DNA of 64,000 bases from Glandiceps talaboti (GCF_964340395.1 NC_135563.1:21224151-21288150); one strand, 5' to 3'; shown: positions 35,721 through 50,060, numbered from the stretch's first letter. Made by a program: numbers and translations. Notes: generated by a model not told the origin, from the letters alone.

Positions 35721-37164
35721 GGTACTGTTGTTATCAATAAATACATTGTTGTCTAGTATTTTTTAAAGGGAAACATACAGTCGAGGTGATTACAGAGCTA
35801 CATCAAAATACCGCGGGTAATAAGGTATACTACTTACAAAGAGATATAAACAATGGCAACTGGTTACAAGTGCAGTAAAAAAAACGAAGGATAGGGAGCA
35901 GTTGTCATAGAGGGCAGTATTTAACTCGATTTGTAGTCGGAGAATTATTCACTGAAATTGAGTGTCGAAATTTTACTAATAGTGAAGACTATATGCATAA
36001 AATTATTACCGTATCAATCGTGTTTCTTGATATTGATCTGCATGCTTTGGAGAGACACGACTATCAAACGAAATTACAGACTCGGACTTAAACTGTTTGT
36101 CAGCATATAAGTATTATATAGGCATTTGCCGTAGCGCCATTTGCCAGCGTCGTCCGTGCCTCCGGCACTCCTTGTTGCTATCAGTACGCGGTTATACTTA
36201 TAGTATTGCTCCTGATCGGAGCGAGGCGACGACTTTAGTTGTAGATAAAACGTAGCAAAAAAAGGACGAACGACTGTCGACAGTCTACAAATGATTGTGA
36301 TGATACCACTACATAGATAACACACCACCTCGGATGACACCTAAAGTCATACGTTAACGTTGCTATCTGTGCTTTAGAAAGTTGTAAATATAGATAACAT
36401 TGTTTGTAATCAAGAGTCTTTTGAATCTGATGTTTGAGAAATTCAGACTTTCCTTACTATTCCAACGATGCTAAAATTCCCCATGGTGCATAAATAGGAA
36501 TTACAAATCATGTTGTGAATAGCTACACTGTTTAAACAGGCTACCGCCCACACCTTCTAATCCGCCTATGAGCTTTGTAAGCAAATTGATGTGCCTTGCA
36601 TTATTCAGCACGTTATAAAGCAAACATTTCTACACAACCATACTATACATTTACAAAAGCTACATGATAGAGTTTTGCCAGTTTAGTCCCTAGGAATATA
36701 GATACTTATTTCAATGGTATATCTGTGGATCCAGGCATAGCGTATTCATGTACTATCTACAGCGATAAGGTGTGGGCACAACTCTATCTGTTATTTCATT
36801 AGGACAAACTATTTTAATAACATTCATATTTTAGGAGCTGTATACAGTGTGAGAAATAGCAATTTTAGAAAGAAATAAGTTGGCAAAACGAATGAAACAA
36901 ATCCCTATATTCCTTCGATCAAACAAGTGTAAAACCTTGCTCAGTTGAATTAGGGGGGAATATAAAGAGTGTAGAAGGCAGTTAACTACATTGTCCTGCC
37001 CATATCGTAGTCTCCAAACCATCGGAAGCATTTCTTTTGCATTTTCAACTCATTGCCTTATTATAATGTCACTTACAGTCCGTTTCACGTGAGCATCCCA
37101 CGTCTGTCGGATACAATCACACAGAGACCAATAAGAAACTTCACTTTAAGATGGCATGTTGTTT

Positions 37165-37450
37165 TAAACGAAGCCAATCAATCAATCCTTTATTCAGTAC
37201 TATGGCCACTGACCTTATGCAATTGTCATATTAGGCACTAGAAAGCTAAAGTTATACAGAATGATAATCTAATACAAAATACATGATGAATAAGAAAATA
37301 AAGTGAAAATAACAAAATACATAAATAAAACGAGGTACACCATTTAAACGTACTGCAACTAGATGCAGACAAGCGGGTGCCGATATTTTGATGTCTGCAC
37401 TTGATGTCCGCATAATGGCGTATTAGTTCATTTCGATTAGACAAAATACT
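37165..37450 (-). mobile_element. 3' end of a LINE-type retrotransposon
   Basis: On the minus strand the sequence runs to AGTACTGAATAAAGGATTGA and TTGATTGG, a poly(A)-signal-like AATAAAG followed by short GATT repeats, as at the 3' ends of many RTE/L2/CR1-type LINEs. Only the non-coding tail region is present; upstream I see no reverse transcriptase. The family is not identified. Confidence 0.45.
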
Positions 37451-40400
37451 GTATTCATTCAATCTTGTTATCTGAAAGTGTAGTATGTGCAGTTTCTTAC
37501 TAGTTTCTGCGTGGTTGTATCACACAAAGTAGTGAACGCTAATATGAAACGGGCTGTAATATGTTTGTTATTCATATCCAACGCTCATTTCCTTTGTTAT
37601 CAGGTAAACCACGAACCACGGTTTTGATACGATCAGAGACTGTTTTTCCCACAATCTTTTACATGGTATGAAAGGTTATGTTTCAATTCCATCAAATATG
37701 TCTGACTGTTATTGTGATATTACTCTATTCCTTTTCTTGCCAAAACACCAGGTTTTGTAAAGAATACTCTTCTAGAATAAGATGTTGTCGAAATCTTTAA
37801 AAACTTAATTCGAAACATACATACGATTCAGTAATGTTTCATAATTGAAATTGATAACACTACAAAATGAAATCTACTATAGGAAGATTGAACAGACAAG
37901 ATTATATTCTTGTGAATTGGTTTTGTGTTCATCCTTTCATCAACGATGTTTTGCACCTGAACAGAAAATATGTAAAAGTGGCACAAGCTGAGATTATAAG
38001 GTTTTTCCTTCGGTGTAAATGCTTACATAAACCAAAATTTAACTAATCAAGGATAATGCTAGTAATGTCAAAGTATGCCTTCCACAACATTGCAACTCAT
38101 CTTTTGACATTGTCAGCATAGTTGATTGCATAATATATGGTTTCCCCCAACAATTCAATATAAATATACTAAATTATGTTAGCGAGTTGCTAATGTATAA
38201 TCCTGAATTCCAGGTATTACTCAGTAGTTTTGCCAATAGCAAGAGTAGTAAGTAGAAGAGTGACCACATTTAAATGTCATCCAGAGTGTACCCCAGAGAA
38301 CATACGAGTTAGCTTAGCCTTATGTCCCTTTAATGTCAATAGTTCTCACTGCTGATCAAGGAAAAGTTAGCCCAATGGATGTACAAACTGTAAAGTAACA
38401 TGAACTGTGATGCTCTAAATAAGATGTAGCATGAACGATGGTTATACGAGTACACGTAGGGAGTTGTCTTCTGCAGTGTACACCATCGTTCAATCTATTC
38501 ACATTAAGATGAGTCCTGATATGACTATCACATTACGTGAGCAGTGGTCCGGATTACGTTAAACATAAAACGTGGTCTTGATTATGAAGATATAATGATT
38601 GTGTGTGTGATGAAGGTAAGCAGTTGCTCTGATTGCACAGTCAAATTACATGAACAACCTGAGTATATCTGATTGCAGGGTCTAGTATAGAGGAGAACGT
38701 TCAAGCTAATAACACACAGAAGAATACTTGGCTCTTCTGTTGTTGATACTGGCGTAGAACACTAGTTTTTCTTTTGACACTGGCCTATCACGTAAGTTTA
38801 CGTAGAGAAATGGACCAGGGTTTACAAACAATGAAATCCGAAGTTAAACATAGGAGAATATATTGAATATAATTTGATATTCATTGAATTTTATAATTTA
38901 GTTTTTCCTTCGCGATACCAAGATAATTTTAGATACTATTCCTCCTTTGGCACTTAGTGATTCTTGTAGCTTTACTATATGCATTACTCGCATACAATGC
39001 AAGTGTCAAGGTTGTACAACTAAATTATAAACAGCTACTGTAAGTCTTTTTAAACCGTGTGTCCTTGACTTGACAGTTTGTTCTAATGATTTATTTCTGG
39101 AAAGCAGCAATCAACAGATGGATTGGAGACGTGTGTGATGGGGTCAATGTCTCTGTGTACAATTAAGGTCAATGTACCGAAGTTAATGTACTGCAGAAAA
39201 GCATTATATTGGCATTTAGACTCCGAGGTGATTTTTGCACTTTCCTGTGTACCCTTATATGCATCCGTGTAAGGGGAAGTATGATTTGTCAAATGTAACG
39301 TTTGTGTGTATGGACAAGTAATGAGCTTCTTTTCTTTTGTCCTGTTCAACTGAAATATGTTTGAAATATATTCCAAGGTCTAATTTATACACATGAATGA
39401 CTTTGGTACTCATGTCTGCCATCAAAATGTGAAGTTAAGCTTCAACGAAACAAATTATTTCCTACCCTACTCAGGAAACATTACTAGCGGTTTTAGAATA
39501 TGAAGAGTAATACATGCGAGATACATTATGGAGAACGAGTTACTAAAACCTTTCGTTCAATTATGTCAATTTTCTATGTGGAGTGGATGAAGTTAATAGC
39601 TACTCCAGATACTCATCCATAAAGAGGGTCACTGCATTACTTCTTATGCTCATGTAGAAACCAAGTAGAGTTTACTTGTATAGCGATATAAAAATATCTA
39701 ACCCTTACAACCATGATTTTCATGAAGTAATCTGGTAATTGCATTTCCCATACCTGTGCTTAGACAATTAGATTTACCGTTCTTTGATTATAGTATAGTT
39801 TGTGAATAAACGACCGATTCTTTTAGTTAAACCACATTATATTATACCAGTATATTGTTAGTTTAAATCGAGAGATCTGCTTGGTCTAGACATCAAAATA
39901 ACTGTCCTATACAAAAGTGATATAGCAGTTAGTATGCATCCACACGGCCATGTATATATGAGAATAGTATTTCATGGTCGATCTATGTCGTATGTAGCCA
40001 TCATGGCCGCTGCATCCCTATCGTCGATCCCGACTCCCGCACAGTAAAAAGTCCGCGGTCAACGTTCGAATAGCATAGCAGGGGCTAATGAGTGAGATTC
40101 AAAGCTATAGAATTGTCCGATGTTTACACAAAATATTACGACTTTTAGCAGCTCAGCATGGGCCTGTGTGTTGTTCTTGACTCCACAACAAAAACAGACA
40201 CTAGGAGACACACCACGTATGTAAATTTGCCACAAAACTAGTCTAGCTTCAGACCTTGCACAAATCAACTTGGCTCTGTACAGGATAAACAAGAAAAGCA
40301 TCAGCATATATTCTCTGCACTATAGCAAATGTTTCAGCGTTTAAATATAAGTTTAGTGACGTTGTCATCGACTTCATAGATGGTGAGCTTGTCCGAATCG

Positions 40401-43065
40401 CAATAAAAGCAGTCAAATTCATGGAGATCGATCTAAACCATTAGTTTCTTTCCCATCCAACTACAATTTGTTTTCCCGTTTTAATATGTTTGTTGCAAAT
40501 TTCAATATATTGGTGTAATATAACAGCAGGAAACTAACCCTTGGGATGGTATACCCTTAGGTTTAGAGCAGTATACTCGTATAATACCGATTCGCTGACG
40601 CCCATGCTTATATATCGTCAACTGCTCAAAACCATCCCCAGGGTGTGGTTTATTGCTTATAAGTATCGAGTAACTTTTTAGACCATTTACACTTCAAAGT
40701 ACAAATGTAACAAAGTGATAGCTAGATGATTTGGGGCATATCTTGACTAGGTTACATTGCCAAACTCATGTGTGACAGGGATTAAAGTGGCCATATGAAC
40801 GAGGATCTGATATTTATTTTGGGGTTTTAATTTATAAAACGATTTTATCGTGAATGTACGATTTGTATGTACAGTAACAAACTTTTTACACAAATTTTAG
40901 CTTTTTGCAATGTATTGAGTTACAAACACAGACTTGGTCTAAGCTTATGTTGTGTCACATTGATTTTTCAAGTTGAAAGCCATTATAAAATTGTTTATAT
41001 TAATTAAAATATCCAAAATGAATACCAAACCCTCATTCATATGGCCACTATGAACGAAGGTAAGTTAACGTTTTGTTCTGTTCTCTCATATTTCCTATTT
41101 GTACTTCATGTAAGTTTATGTATACACTAAAGATTGTATCTGTACCTAGTGTATAAATGGCATGAAGAAATGTCGGATTTGAAGGCAACGTCCTTGTCGT
41201 TTGTTGTTAGATTGAAAGAAACCATACTACACACGGATTCCGAAGGCGTGTGATGTAATTGACAAAGTTGACCTTAGCGAAAGCACCGGATGCAGTCACA
41301 ATTTACTTACAATACAAACATATGAATGTTTAGATGAATACTGCGACCCCTCCCCCCCAAAATAAACTTTTGAGAACTTTATACCTAATGAGATCACCAA
41401 ATCCCCCTACTTCCGTTTCGGAAACAGCACTGATTTATGTTTTATTATATCGTCTTTTTCTAAGAATACTGTCCAGCAAGAAACATACTTGTACACTGCC
41501 TAGTCAATGGTTGTTACAAGATTCTGTTCAGTTCAAGTCGTGAATATATGTACCCGGATGAACATATACGAACATGTTCCTTCTTTTGGATTAAGATTGA
41601 TCTACAGAACTTTAAACCTGAGTATTTTTCAAAACACTCAACCAAGTACAATACAGTCACAGAAAGGAAATGGCAGGTGTTCTTAAGCGTTTTAGTGACA
41701 TGAGAATTTAATTGAACTGTTGTGCTCATATTGTATTTCAGTCGTCTCCAGTTTCATTGTAATTTAACCCAGGCTCATCAACCTAGCACTTTTCTAGCTA
41801 TTTACAAAGGGGGTTTGCTCAATGTGTTTTATGTTTAAGAAATATTTTGAACTCTCATATTTTGAAGGTCATGTTATTGTCCCAGCAGTTAATTGATTGT
41901 GAAGGTTTTAAAGCTAACAATGCTTTACTTCTTCTGTTCAATGATCTTAGTCCATTGTCAACAGAGTATTCATACTCAATTTAAGTTCGTCGTCACCATG
42001 TCACAATATTCATCCTGTTCACGTAAGACAAAAGGTCAAAGTTTGAATGCCTAGGGAGAAGGGCTTGATGTTCCGATGAGTCAAAATACGCATTTAGATA
42101 TCTGTTGTACCATGATGAATACGAAGATATACGCATACACTTGCCATATTAAACTTAGGAAAGCGTTCTCGACACGATTTTATTTAGACTTTTATAGTCC
42201 CTATTTACCAATGGACTGCAACTTTGCACAAATTCCCGCCTGGAATAGAGCGAGCAAGCGGAATAGGGAATTAACCATGCACTATTTATTTTCAACGTTT
42301 TCTCTGATGTTCGCCATCAAGTTATTGGTTTCTGCGTGGTTGTATCAAACAGAGCCAGTGAACAATAACTTGCAACAGGCTGTACATAGATAGCTCCAGA
42401 TTTTGGGGGAATATGGAAGAAAGTATTTGCAATTATGAGGTGCATCTTCGATACAGATACGCTGTTTACCGTAGACATCATTAGGTTTAGAATGAGAGCC
42501 AAGAAAACAGACATAGTGACGTCTCAAGATATATTTTGTGTACCCAAAGCACTGAAGTGTTTGATGTAGTCTTATCGTGCGTAGTGTTGTGCCGTGTCGC
42601 TAAATATGTTAAGACATTTCCTCGACCAAAATTTGTTTTGTACGTTTGTTAATTTTTTTAAAATCGTATCTTCAAGAATCCCCGTTTAGAACTTATTTTC
42701 CGCAATGGAAATATAGCAATGAAAATATAATAACTATATATAGGTATCGTAGTATCTTTTACAGAATTCTTCACTCCGAGAATAAGGTATACTATTGATT
42801 TATTTTGATTGGCTCAGTCTTGTGAGGGCATTTGTTTGTTTGCTGGTTTCTAATTTAATCATGTGTATAGTGTACATTGAACGTGCCAGGGCAATAAGGT
42901 GCTGTCGGGATTGGAATAAACGGATGCATTGGACGTGCCATCAAAACGGCCCCAAGGTAATAATGAATGTGCCTTATCAAATGTAGATCTAGGTATATTG
43001 CAAAACACTGTAAGATGGAATAGTTCATATGAATCTAGAAACTAAGTTGTAAACTTGATAGACAA

Positions 43066-43438
43066 GGCCTAAAAAAAAAAATTGTTTGGTTCCGGTTACC
43101 CGACCCCCACCTCGATTATCACTGACAATCCTAAACTTTTTTGTAACGTATTCGAGAAAAATATTATAAAATCGCAAAAGTGTGAAGTCTTGCGAGAAAT
43201 AGCGGATGCAGAAACCGACATCAACTTAAAAAAGACAAAATAAAAGTGTTCTTCCAATCTGTAATGTCTGTACATCTGATAGGAAGAAATAAAAAGCACA
43301 GACCATTTGGAAAACAATGGAAAACCTGGACTAGACACTCAATATAAAAACAATATAATAAAATAAAATAAAACATCTACCTACCACTTTTTCTAATATT
43401 GAGCGTAATTGGAACCACACAATTTTTTTTATTAGACC
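43066..43438. mobile_element. GGCCTAA-ended MITE family, copy 2
   Basis: Full-length copy (~373 bp), starting GGCCTAAAAAAAAAAATTG and ending GGAACCACACAATTTTTTTT then ATTAGACC, with the family core TTCTTCCAATCTGTAATG. The open frame across it is an artefact. The region 37.6-43.0 kb shows nothing else I can support. Confidence 0.8.
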
Positions 43439-44711
43439 TAAGCAAGCTAGTATTATTATTGAATACACCTATATATAGTTCTGAATGCATGATAATGTGA
43501 TTTTATCATGCATACTCTAATTGCAAATAATTAACTATATCATATATGGATGTCATTAATTTGATTTTTATCACCATAATATTCGTAAGACATAAAATGA
43601 TGATTTTTAATACGAATTCTAACAGCTACTACTTTTCCCTTTGCATAGAACACTATCTAACCAACAAAGTAAGCAAACCGGCCTTGACATCACCTTTGTG
43701 AACTTCACGTTATCAGCGGAGAAGAAATGTAGCAATGATTAAGCCTGAATATGCTCTCGTAAGACGCTAATGGTTTGCTTCATTTCACCATTGTATGATA
43801 CTGCAGTGTAAAGCATGACAGTGTGCACACACCTCATTTACGTACTTGTAGAATTTTCTATTGAGGGGACTTCAAGCAGGGGAACAGCCATTTGTGCTGT
43901 CAGTTCGGAAATTATAGTTATTCATTCATCATTAAGCTTGGGGAGTTTTAAGTGCATAGATAATTACAGTGTCGGTCGGTGCCCTGTAACATGATACATG
44001 ACTGAAAAGATCAATGTCAACATAGGTTAGTGGAAATTTCACGTTTTCAACAGCAAACTTCGTCTTGAAAAGATCTTCTAATAAGCTTAAATGAAAAAGA
44101 AACGATTTCAAACTTTGGATCTCTGACTAGATCTTACCAATATCGTTTAGGTTTTATACCGACAAAGCCCACCATATATTCAAAATCACATACGCTAGTA
44201 AGATGCCAACATTGCACCCGACCTCTCCACCTCCATGTTTGCAGAAAACGAAAGAGCCTTTCTGTAGTTCCATGTGGTATACTATTGATCGGGTCGGATA
44301 TTCATTCAGTAAATTATTAAAAATAAGAGCTATTGAAGGTCATATATTCACGTTTAATGGGTGGTAATGCTATAAAGAAGTATAAGTAGTTATGGGAAGG
44401 ATTTCTTTGTTGTTGTTATACTGTTTATAGAGTGACAACGGATAAGGATTTTTGTCTGCACAAACATTCTCTGAAACTTTGAGTTTTGCCAATACAATAA
44501 AACCACTATAGCTTGTGGGTAAATGTGGTCACAGCTTTCTGCGATAGCTTATACGGTGACTTTTACACCTTAATACGTTTTAATAATGAATTTCGACCAG
44601 CTGTTACATGAACATTATATTTATATGAGATACGAAGGGTTAAATGTTGTAAATGAGTGAAGGTTAGCAACATGTTTTATATAGCATCTGATTCTCGAGA
44701 CAGATGTGTAT

Positions 44712-44739
44712 ATGTACATACATACATACATACATACAT

Positions 44740-44789
<50 letters not shown>

Positions 44790-44897
44790 ACATACATACA
44801 TACATACATACATACATACATACATACATACGTACGTACGTACGTACGTACATACATACATACATACATACATACACACATACACACATACATACGT
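44712..44897. repeat. Microsatellite (CATA)/(CACA)/(CGTA)n
   Basis: CATA units with inner CACA and CGTA blocks. Frames on both strands are artefacts. Confidence 0.97.
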
Positions 44898-45962
44898 AGC
44901 AGTCGTAGTTGGCTTGTATTCGTTAGTTCGTTCAAAATACACTAAGTATTTTGGAGTGCAATAGCCTTGAACGTTTTCCAATAATTATTTGCTTGAATGC
45001 AAGATAAAGCAAAGACTCTCCATTATCATTCACTTAACGTAGACTCAAGTTACAATCATGAAACTGAATGTTATCGATCATCTTTGAACTTCACTTTCAA
45101 GATATCACAATGCTAAAAGTGTCAAGGTTACCATGCATTGAAAGCGTTACTACTTTTTGTATAACTCAAAGTTTGTTTCTTAAATGAGAGATAGCTGGCA
45201 ATCCTGCCAAAGATTTCCTGATTACAAAGATTTTTGTGTGTGAAATTTTATTCTTGCTCACTTTTAAGCAAACCGATTAACATAGTCAAAAGAAATCTAA
45301 TTGGACAGCATTGTACAATAACCCTTTCAATAATTGTTGATGATATTACAGAGTTGTACTTGAGGGAATTGAATATTTCTACATAAATTGAAACTGAAGC
45401 TCTCGAAAGGTTGATAACCTACAGACATAGTAGGTTAAGGTCTTTTCCACATGGGCAGCACTGAAATCAAACGTAATATTTGGTTATTTTACTTCAATAC
45501 TCGCACATCAAACTATAATATGGATTTTCTATCCAGCTGTGCTACAATTCATAGGCTGTGCATTAACTTAATCTTTCGACTGACGACTTGTATGACCTTG
45601 ATCGTGCTTTCATTCTCAGTTCATTGCCCAGTAAAGGTTGAGGCTGAAGTAATGAGACTAGGCGATTTTCTATACATACTACATAACAATGAATCTCACA
45701 CAACAGTATTTAGTGTCTGTCAAAAACAAAATTCACAAATAACACATGAATGTGTATGTACCTACAGCAGCACAATTCAAAAGTGTCTTCTAACAATGTA
45801 AATGTTGATTTTTGTGTGCGGTAATGTATGTGAATCAAGTAGTAAGTTTGTTTGTATATGCTAATGTTTATTTAATTCAAACGCACGCCCTCCCGTTGAT
45901 AGCATATGTATTGTATGTTATGTATGTTTATGTGATATGTGTAAACGTATATTATATGCACG

Positions 45963-45968
45963 TATGTC

Positions 45969-46000
<32 letters not shown>

Positions 46001-46049
46001 TGTATGTATGTATGTATGTATGTATGTATGTATGTATGTATGTATGTAC
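45963..46049. repeat. Microsatellite (TATG)n
   Basis: About 20 TATG units, uninterrupted. Confidence 0.97.
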
Positions 46050-47873
46050 AGGGATTTTTGTTATCAAGGCTAGTGCTTAAATAAAATTGTTAATGTAGTA
46101 AATACTATACCTCAACAAATAATAGCCTACGGTTTAAATATTTATTGTTGCTGTGTACACTAAAACCCTGAAATAAATTAGAACAGGTATTCAGTGAGTA
46201 CCAATAAGAGTCGTACGTGAACGGGATGTTTCCTTAAGGACGAAAAGGCAAGATTTGATTACTGTGCCTTCATGCATTTCCTGTATATAAAATTCACAGG
46301 CACCGAAGTGTGATGGAAACCATGCAACGGCCTCTCTTGATAAAACCAGAAACAAATAATTGGTCTATTTGCATTTTAAGTCCTCTGGCCAACATATCAA
46401 GAGATACACTCTTCTATAATAACATGCGAACACAACACACAATCAGCCGCAGACAGGCACAAACGGGAGAACCAAACTCTTTACTTACTCTTAATTTCTT
46501 GCCGTCTCTGAAAAGCCTTGTACATAAACATGTATAAATTCCTTATACTGATTTCATCTTTTGATCATAACAAATGGCAAGCCGTCATTGGGATGCTGAA
46601 AAATGACCCTGGAGGAATATGTTTAACTTAATTAAAATATTGTAAATATAAATATTGTGATAGTATCAGCATATGTGCCATATCAGATGAAATTCTTTGA
46701 GAATGAATACAATAACTACAGCTAAATGTCATATGTCTGAAATACTGCAATGAATTAAAGTCTACCTTGTTCTACGCTATTCCAAAAGGGACCAATTAAT
46801 ATTCTCGTTGTGCAATAGAGAATCCTATAAGTAGAGTCGATACGTATGCTTCTATATTGTAGAGGATACTATTTTTTGTTGTAAATTCACTTTATGCTAA
46901 GTATACAGTAATCATGGAATTTCAACAACTACTTCTAATTAGAGGTTACTCAAACACTGTTTCCCAATATATCGCCAACAACCTTCTCCTTATACTGAAA
47001 TAGATTTTAGTCACGATCGAACCATGTAGTTATTTTCAACGCCTGATTTAATTTGCAATCGAGTGTGATGAAAGAAAACCCACTCCATTTTGTGATGTTT
47101 GACCAATGACTAGAAATGACATTTAATCGACCTATTTTTGTGTCTCTTATCCAATCATAAAGATAAACTCGATTTCAATCCCTCGTTATACAGATTACAA
47201 ACACAAATAAATAGTAGAATGGCCTTCTCAACTTTTGTGAATTTTATTAGATTAAATCCGATGTTATTTTCAATATCATGTACAGTTTATTTCCATTTTA
47301 TGCTTGCGGTGTTTTCAATTGCTACAGTTTTCACAACTGTATAGTAATATCTGCAATTACGTAACGCAATCTCGTATTAAACCACGGGAATGTGTTAATA
47401 ATGTCAGCAAATTCTCCCCAAACAAGTAGTGTTTAACGGTCAAGACATCACAATCACTGGCAATCACGGGCAGCAGTAACATCCCACATTGGAAGGAAAG
47501 TGCTGCCTTTTCCATTTCATAAATTGCGCGACTTCCGTTGTAGACCCTGACTTCAGCTGAAATAGAGTTTCTGAAACCATTTCAATGTAGAAGAGGATGT
47601 CGACATTTTAATGTGCCCTGTAGGGTTAGACGTTTTTGTATGTAGCATCTGAGGTAGTTTACTTTTACCTGTCATTCGCAAGACGGATTGAAACCCTCCA
47701 TTACTGTTTAAAGGTATTTAACTGCAAAGTCTAATCCTTATACAGGAAGCAAGGTTTCACGTCTACTGGTCTGAAGTTTGCTATCTAATAGCATAATAAT
47801 GTTACAGTCAATGATCTCCGGTATAAGCATGCATTTAAAGTAAACTATCATAAGCAGAGTGCGTTTTGTCTAG

Positions 47874-48025
47874 CTTCATGCTAGATGGCTTAAATGAGTT
47901 ACCGCGCAGTTTTCACGTTTCAAGCAATGTTATGGTTGATAGCCACTTTATGGTAAAATCTAGAAATGTCTCAATTTCTGACATATGTAAATGTGGTTGT
48001 CAATTGAGGTGGTACAATATACTAG
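47874..48025 (+). CDS. Possible orphan coding exon, LRR C-terminal-like
   Basis: A 152-nt open stretch lies between a good acceptor (GCGTTTTGTCTAG|C) and a good donor (ACTAG|GTAAAG). The frame reads LNELPRSFHVSSNVMVDSHF and ends in ICKCGCQLRWYN. A CxCxLxW motif after a leucine-rich, N-containing stretch resembles LRR C-terminal caps, but this is a short motif. No neighbouring exons were found, so it may be chance or a lone remnant. Confidence 0.2.
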
Positions 48026-48969
48026 GTAAAGAAAAGATAAATAATTGTATAGATTTTGATATGGAGATAAATGTTGCTGTTACATATATTCGTACCCATA
48101 TACACTGTAAACGAATATCAAATTAGGCGTCGCGAACGTTATGGGTTTTGAAATTGCTCTTCATGGCATACCTTTTCGTCGTAAATTCTTGTAAAAAGCA
48201 TAAAGCCACAAAGACTACATCTTACCTCCCTACATATTATTTGACCATCTCTGTCGAAGTTTGATGTTACATACACGCAGAGCAAGATTTTGTCACTCTG
48301 GAAAACGCTAATGACATGAAAATGTGTCCTCGGGCGCCCCACTGCAATTTTCTCTTGATGGCAATTTGTTTCATGAACTTGCCAGTCTCCAAAACAGACG
48401 CCACACACACATAAAGGAGCGGCTCGTCATTAATTCTACAAGGCAAGACGGAAACACATAGTGACTGTCTTAATATCTATTAAGTTAATTCCCCATTCTT
48501 GCATCTTTCCAGCGAACTTAATTGGCTTTAAAATGTATGGGCAGAGGCGGTGATGTTTTCCTGCAGATTGCATTGACATGTAAGTGGACGAAACAGTACG
48601 CATTTGGAGTTAATTTGCTCTTACGGAAGTACGTTTCTTGATTCAAGTGATACTTGGTGATTCCACTATTTGCCACCATTGTACTTAGAGAATTGGACAG
48701 AGGCAATCGTGACTTACTTTATTTGTCCTACTTTTTTGCCATGATCGTCGATAATAAGATAGATAGACACTATACTATAGTCCAACCCAATACACGCTGA
48801 CAGCTTTCATGACGTGCAACACGTTCTCGATATATCTTATCATCCACCAGACTAGACTTACAGAAAGAAATAACGTGAAGATTCTGATCTCGTATGTATA
48901 AAAAGATAAGTACGCTCGTCCGATATGTAGTGATTAAGAGTAACTGTTTATCATTCATAATGAGATATG

Positions 48970-49240
48970 ATGAAAAAAGTTGACAAAACTTTCAGACACA
49001 TTCAAACTTTATTACCGACGTTTCGACAAAACAGGTACGTAACTACTAACGTTTCGACCAAAATGTGAAGTCTTCAGGGTATAGTGGTGTACGCCCGACT
49101 ACCGAAAGTTGACAGCGTTGAACTTTCCATTTTTGGAAGTCAAACGTACACCACTATACCCCAAAAAAGATCTCCCATGTGGGGTCGAAACGTCCTTAAT
49201 AAAGTTTTAAAGTATAGACTAAAGACTTGTCAACTGTTTT
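48970..49240. mobile_element. Penelope-like terminal inverted repeat with hammerhead-like motif
   Basis: Two inverted copies of TCGAAACGTC..TAATAAAGTTT face each other: minus strand at ~49005-49026 and plus strand at ~49184-49207. The minus-strand side also holds CTGAAGACTTC followed by GGTCGAAACGT. CTGAtGA plus CGAAAC are the conserved cores of type I hammerhead ribozymes carried by Penelope-like element ends; here the first core has a substitution. Two inverted copies of GTACACCACTATACCC join them. Confidence 0.45.
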
Positions 49241-49849
49241 CTCAAACCCAATTTTACCAATCCCAAGTCCATGTCACCTAATTGGTTCGTCATTGTAGTT
49301 AGACTGACATCAATTCTCAGACAAGTTCATTTATAATTATGCATAGTCTGACTTCGATCTATGTCTGTGCCACTCAGTTTACAAGGGTTATTACGTTCAT
49401 TGTCAAATAATAGTTTACCAACTATTTTTCATCTCAGTACTAGTACAAAAGTAGTGAATACGATAATAATATCCTAGTGGTTATTCCAAAATAAAGAAAC
49501 ACCAAAGTTACCTGTCAAGTTTAGACTGCAATGCGCAATAACACAATGAATTCTACAGTTGTAAATATAGGATGGTCTTTATTGAAAACTATTCCACTAT
49601 TCTTCCACAAAATATTCACAAATACAACTTTTAGTCACTTTCATTTTAACTTTGACCGCATGTCTTGTAATATAGACCATGCGATATACTTACATTACAC
49701 ATCTCTACCTAATAATTGAATAAGGTCAATTATACAAGGCAAATACCACGAATAAGAGTGTTTTCTGTTAAGCAAAGGTAACAAAGTGTTATCATCAAAG
49801 ACTGAAAATATGCAAAAAAAAACAAGTTCATGGAAACTACGATACGGTC

Positions 49850-50060
49850 ATCTGGAACACAATCAGTGACACCTATACATTGACATACATCTGTGCTAAA
49901 ACGTACCTTGCAATCAAGACACGTACTTTCCCAAATTGAATAATATTCTTGCAGGGTCTTAAGATCCGAATAGTTCTTTTCAAATGCAGTGGCGTTCTGA
50001 ACATAACTGTAACTACCACAATTATTAAAATCAACTTCTTGAAAAAGCCCGTTGAGGTGT
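49850..50060 (-). CDS. Possible DEG/ENaC-type channel exon or remnant
   Basis: A minus-strand open frame contains FNNCGSYSYVQNAT, then LQEYYSIWESTCLDCK and VRFSTDVCQC. This resembles the DEG/ENaC thumb segment: a C after an aromatic-rich stretch, then YS...C..(.)C, eight residues, C.C. The first cysteine pair here is C-x2-C, one residue shorter than usual. A possible acceptor (TTCGACTAG) lies at ~50073. Donor choice is unclear: AAG|GTACGT occurs inside the motif. No TM1 or TM2 exon was found. It may be a lone exon, a pseudogene, or coincidence. Confidence 0.3.

Noticed and set aside
36074-36340. Minus-strand 88-aa frame in a locally CpG-richer stretch
   Set aside because: No recognisable domain and no splice context; the composition shift alone is not evidence of a gene.
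39083-42527. Several 60-105 aa frames on both strands between 39 and 42.6 kb
   Set aside because: No motifs, no splice context, and amino-acid composition typical of random AT-rich sequence.
48139-48425. Minus-strand frame ending at an AG|GTAAGA donor (contains DWQVHETNCHQEK)
   Set aside because: The donor is good, but an in-frame stop lies just upstream and no plausible acceptor or homology was seen; probably chance.
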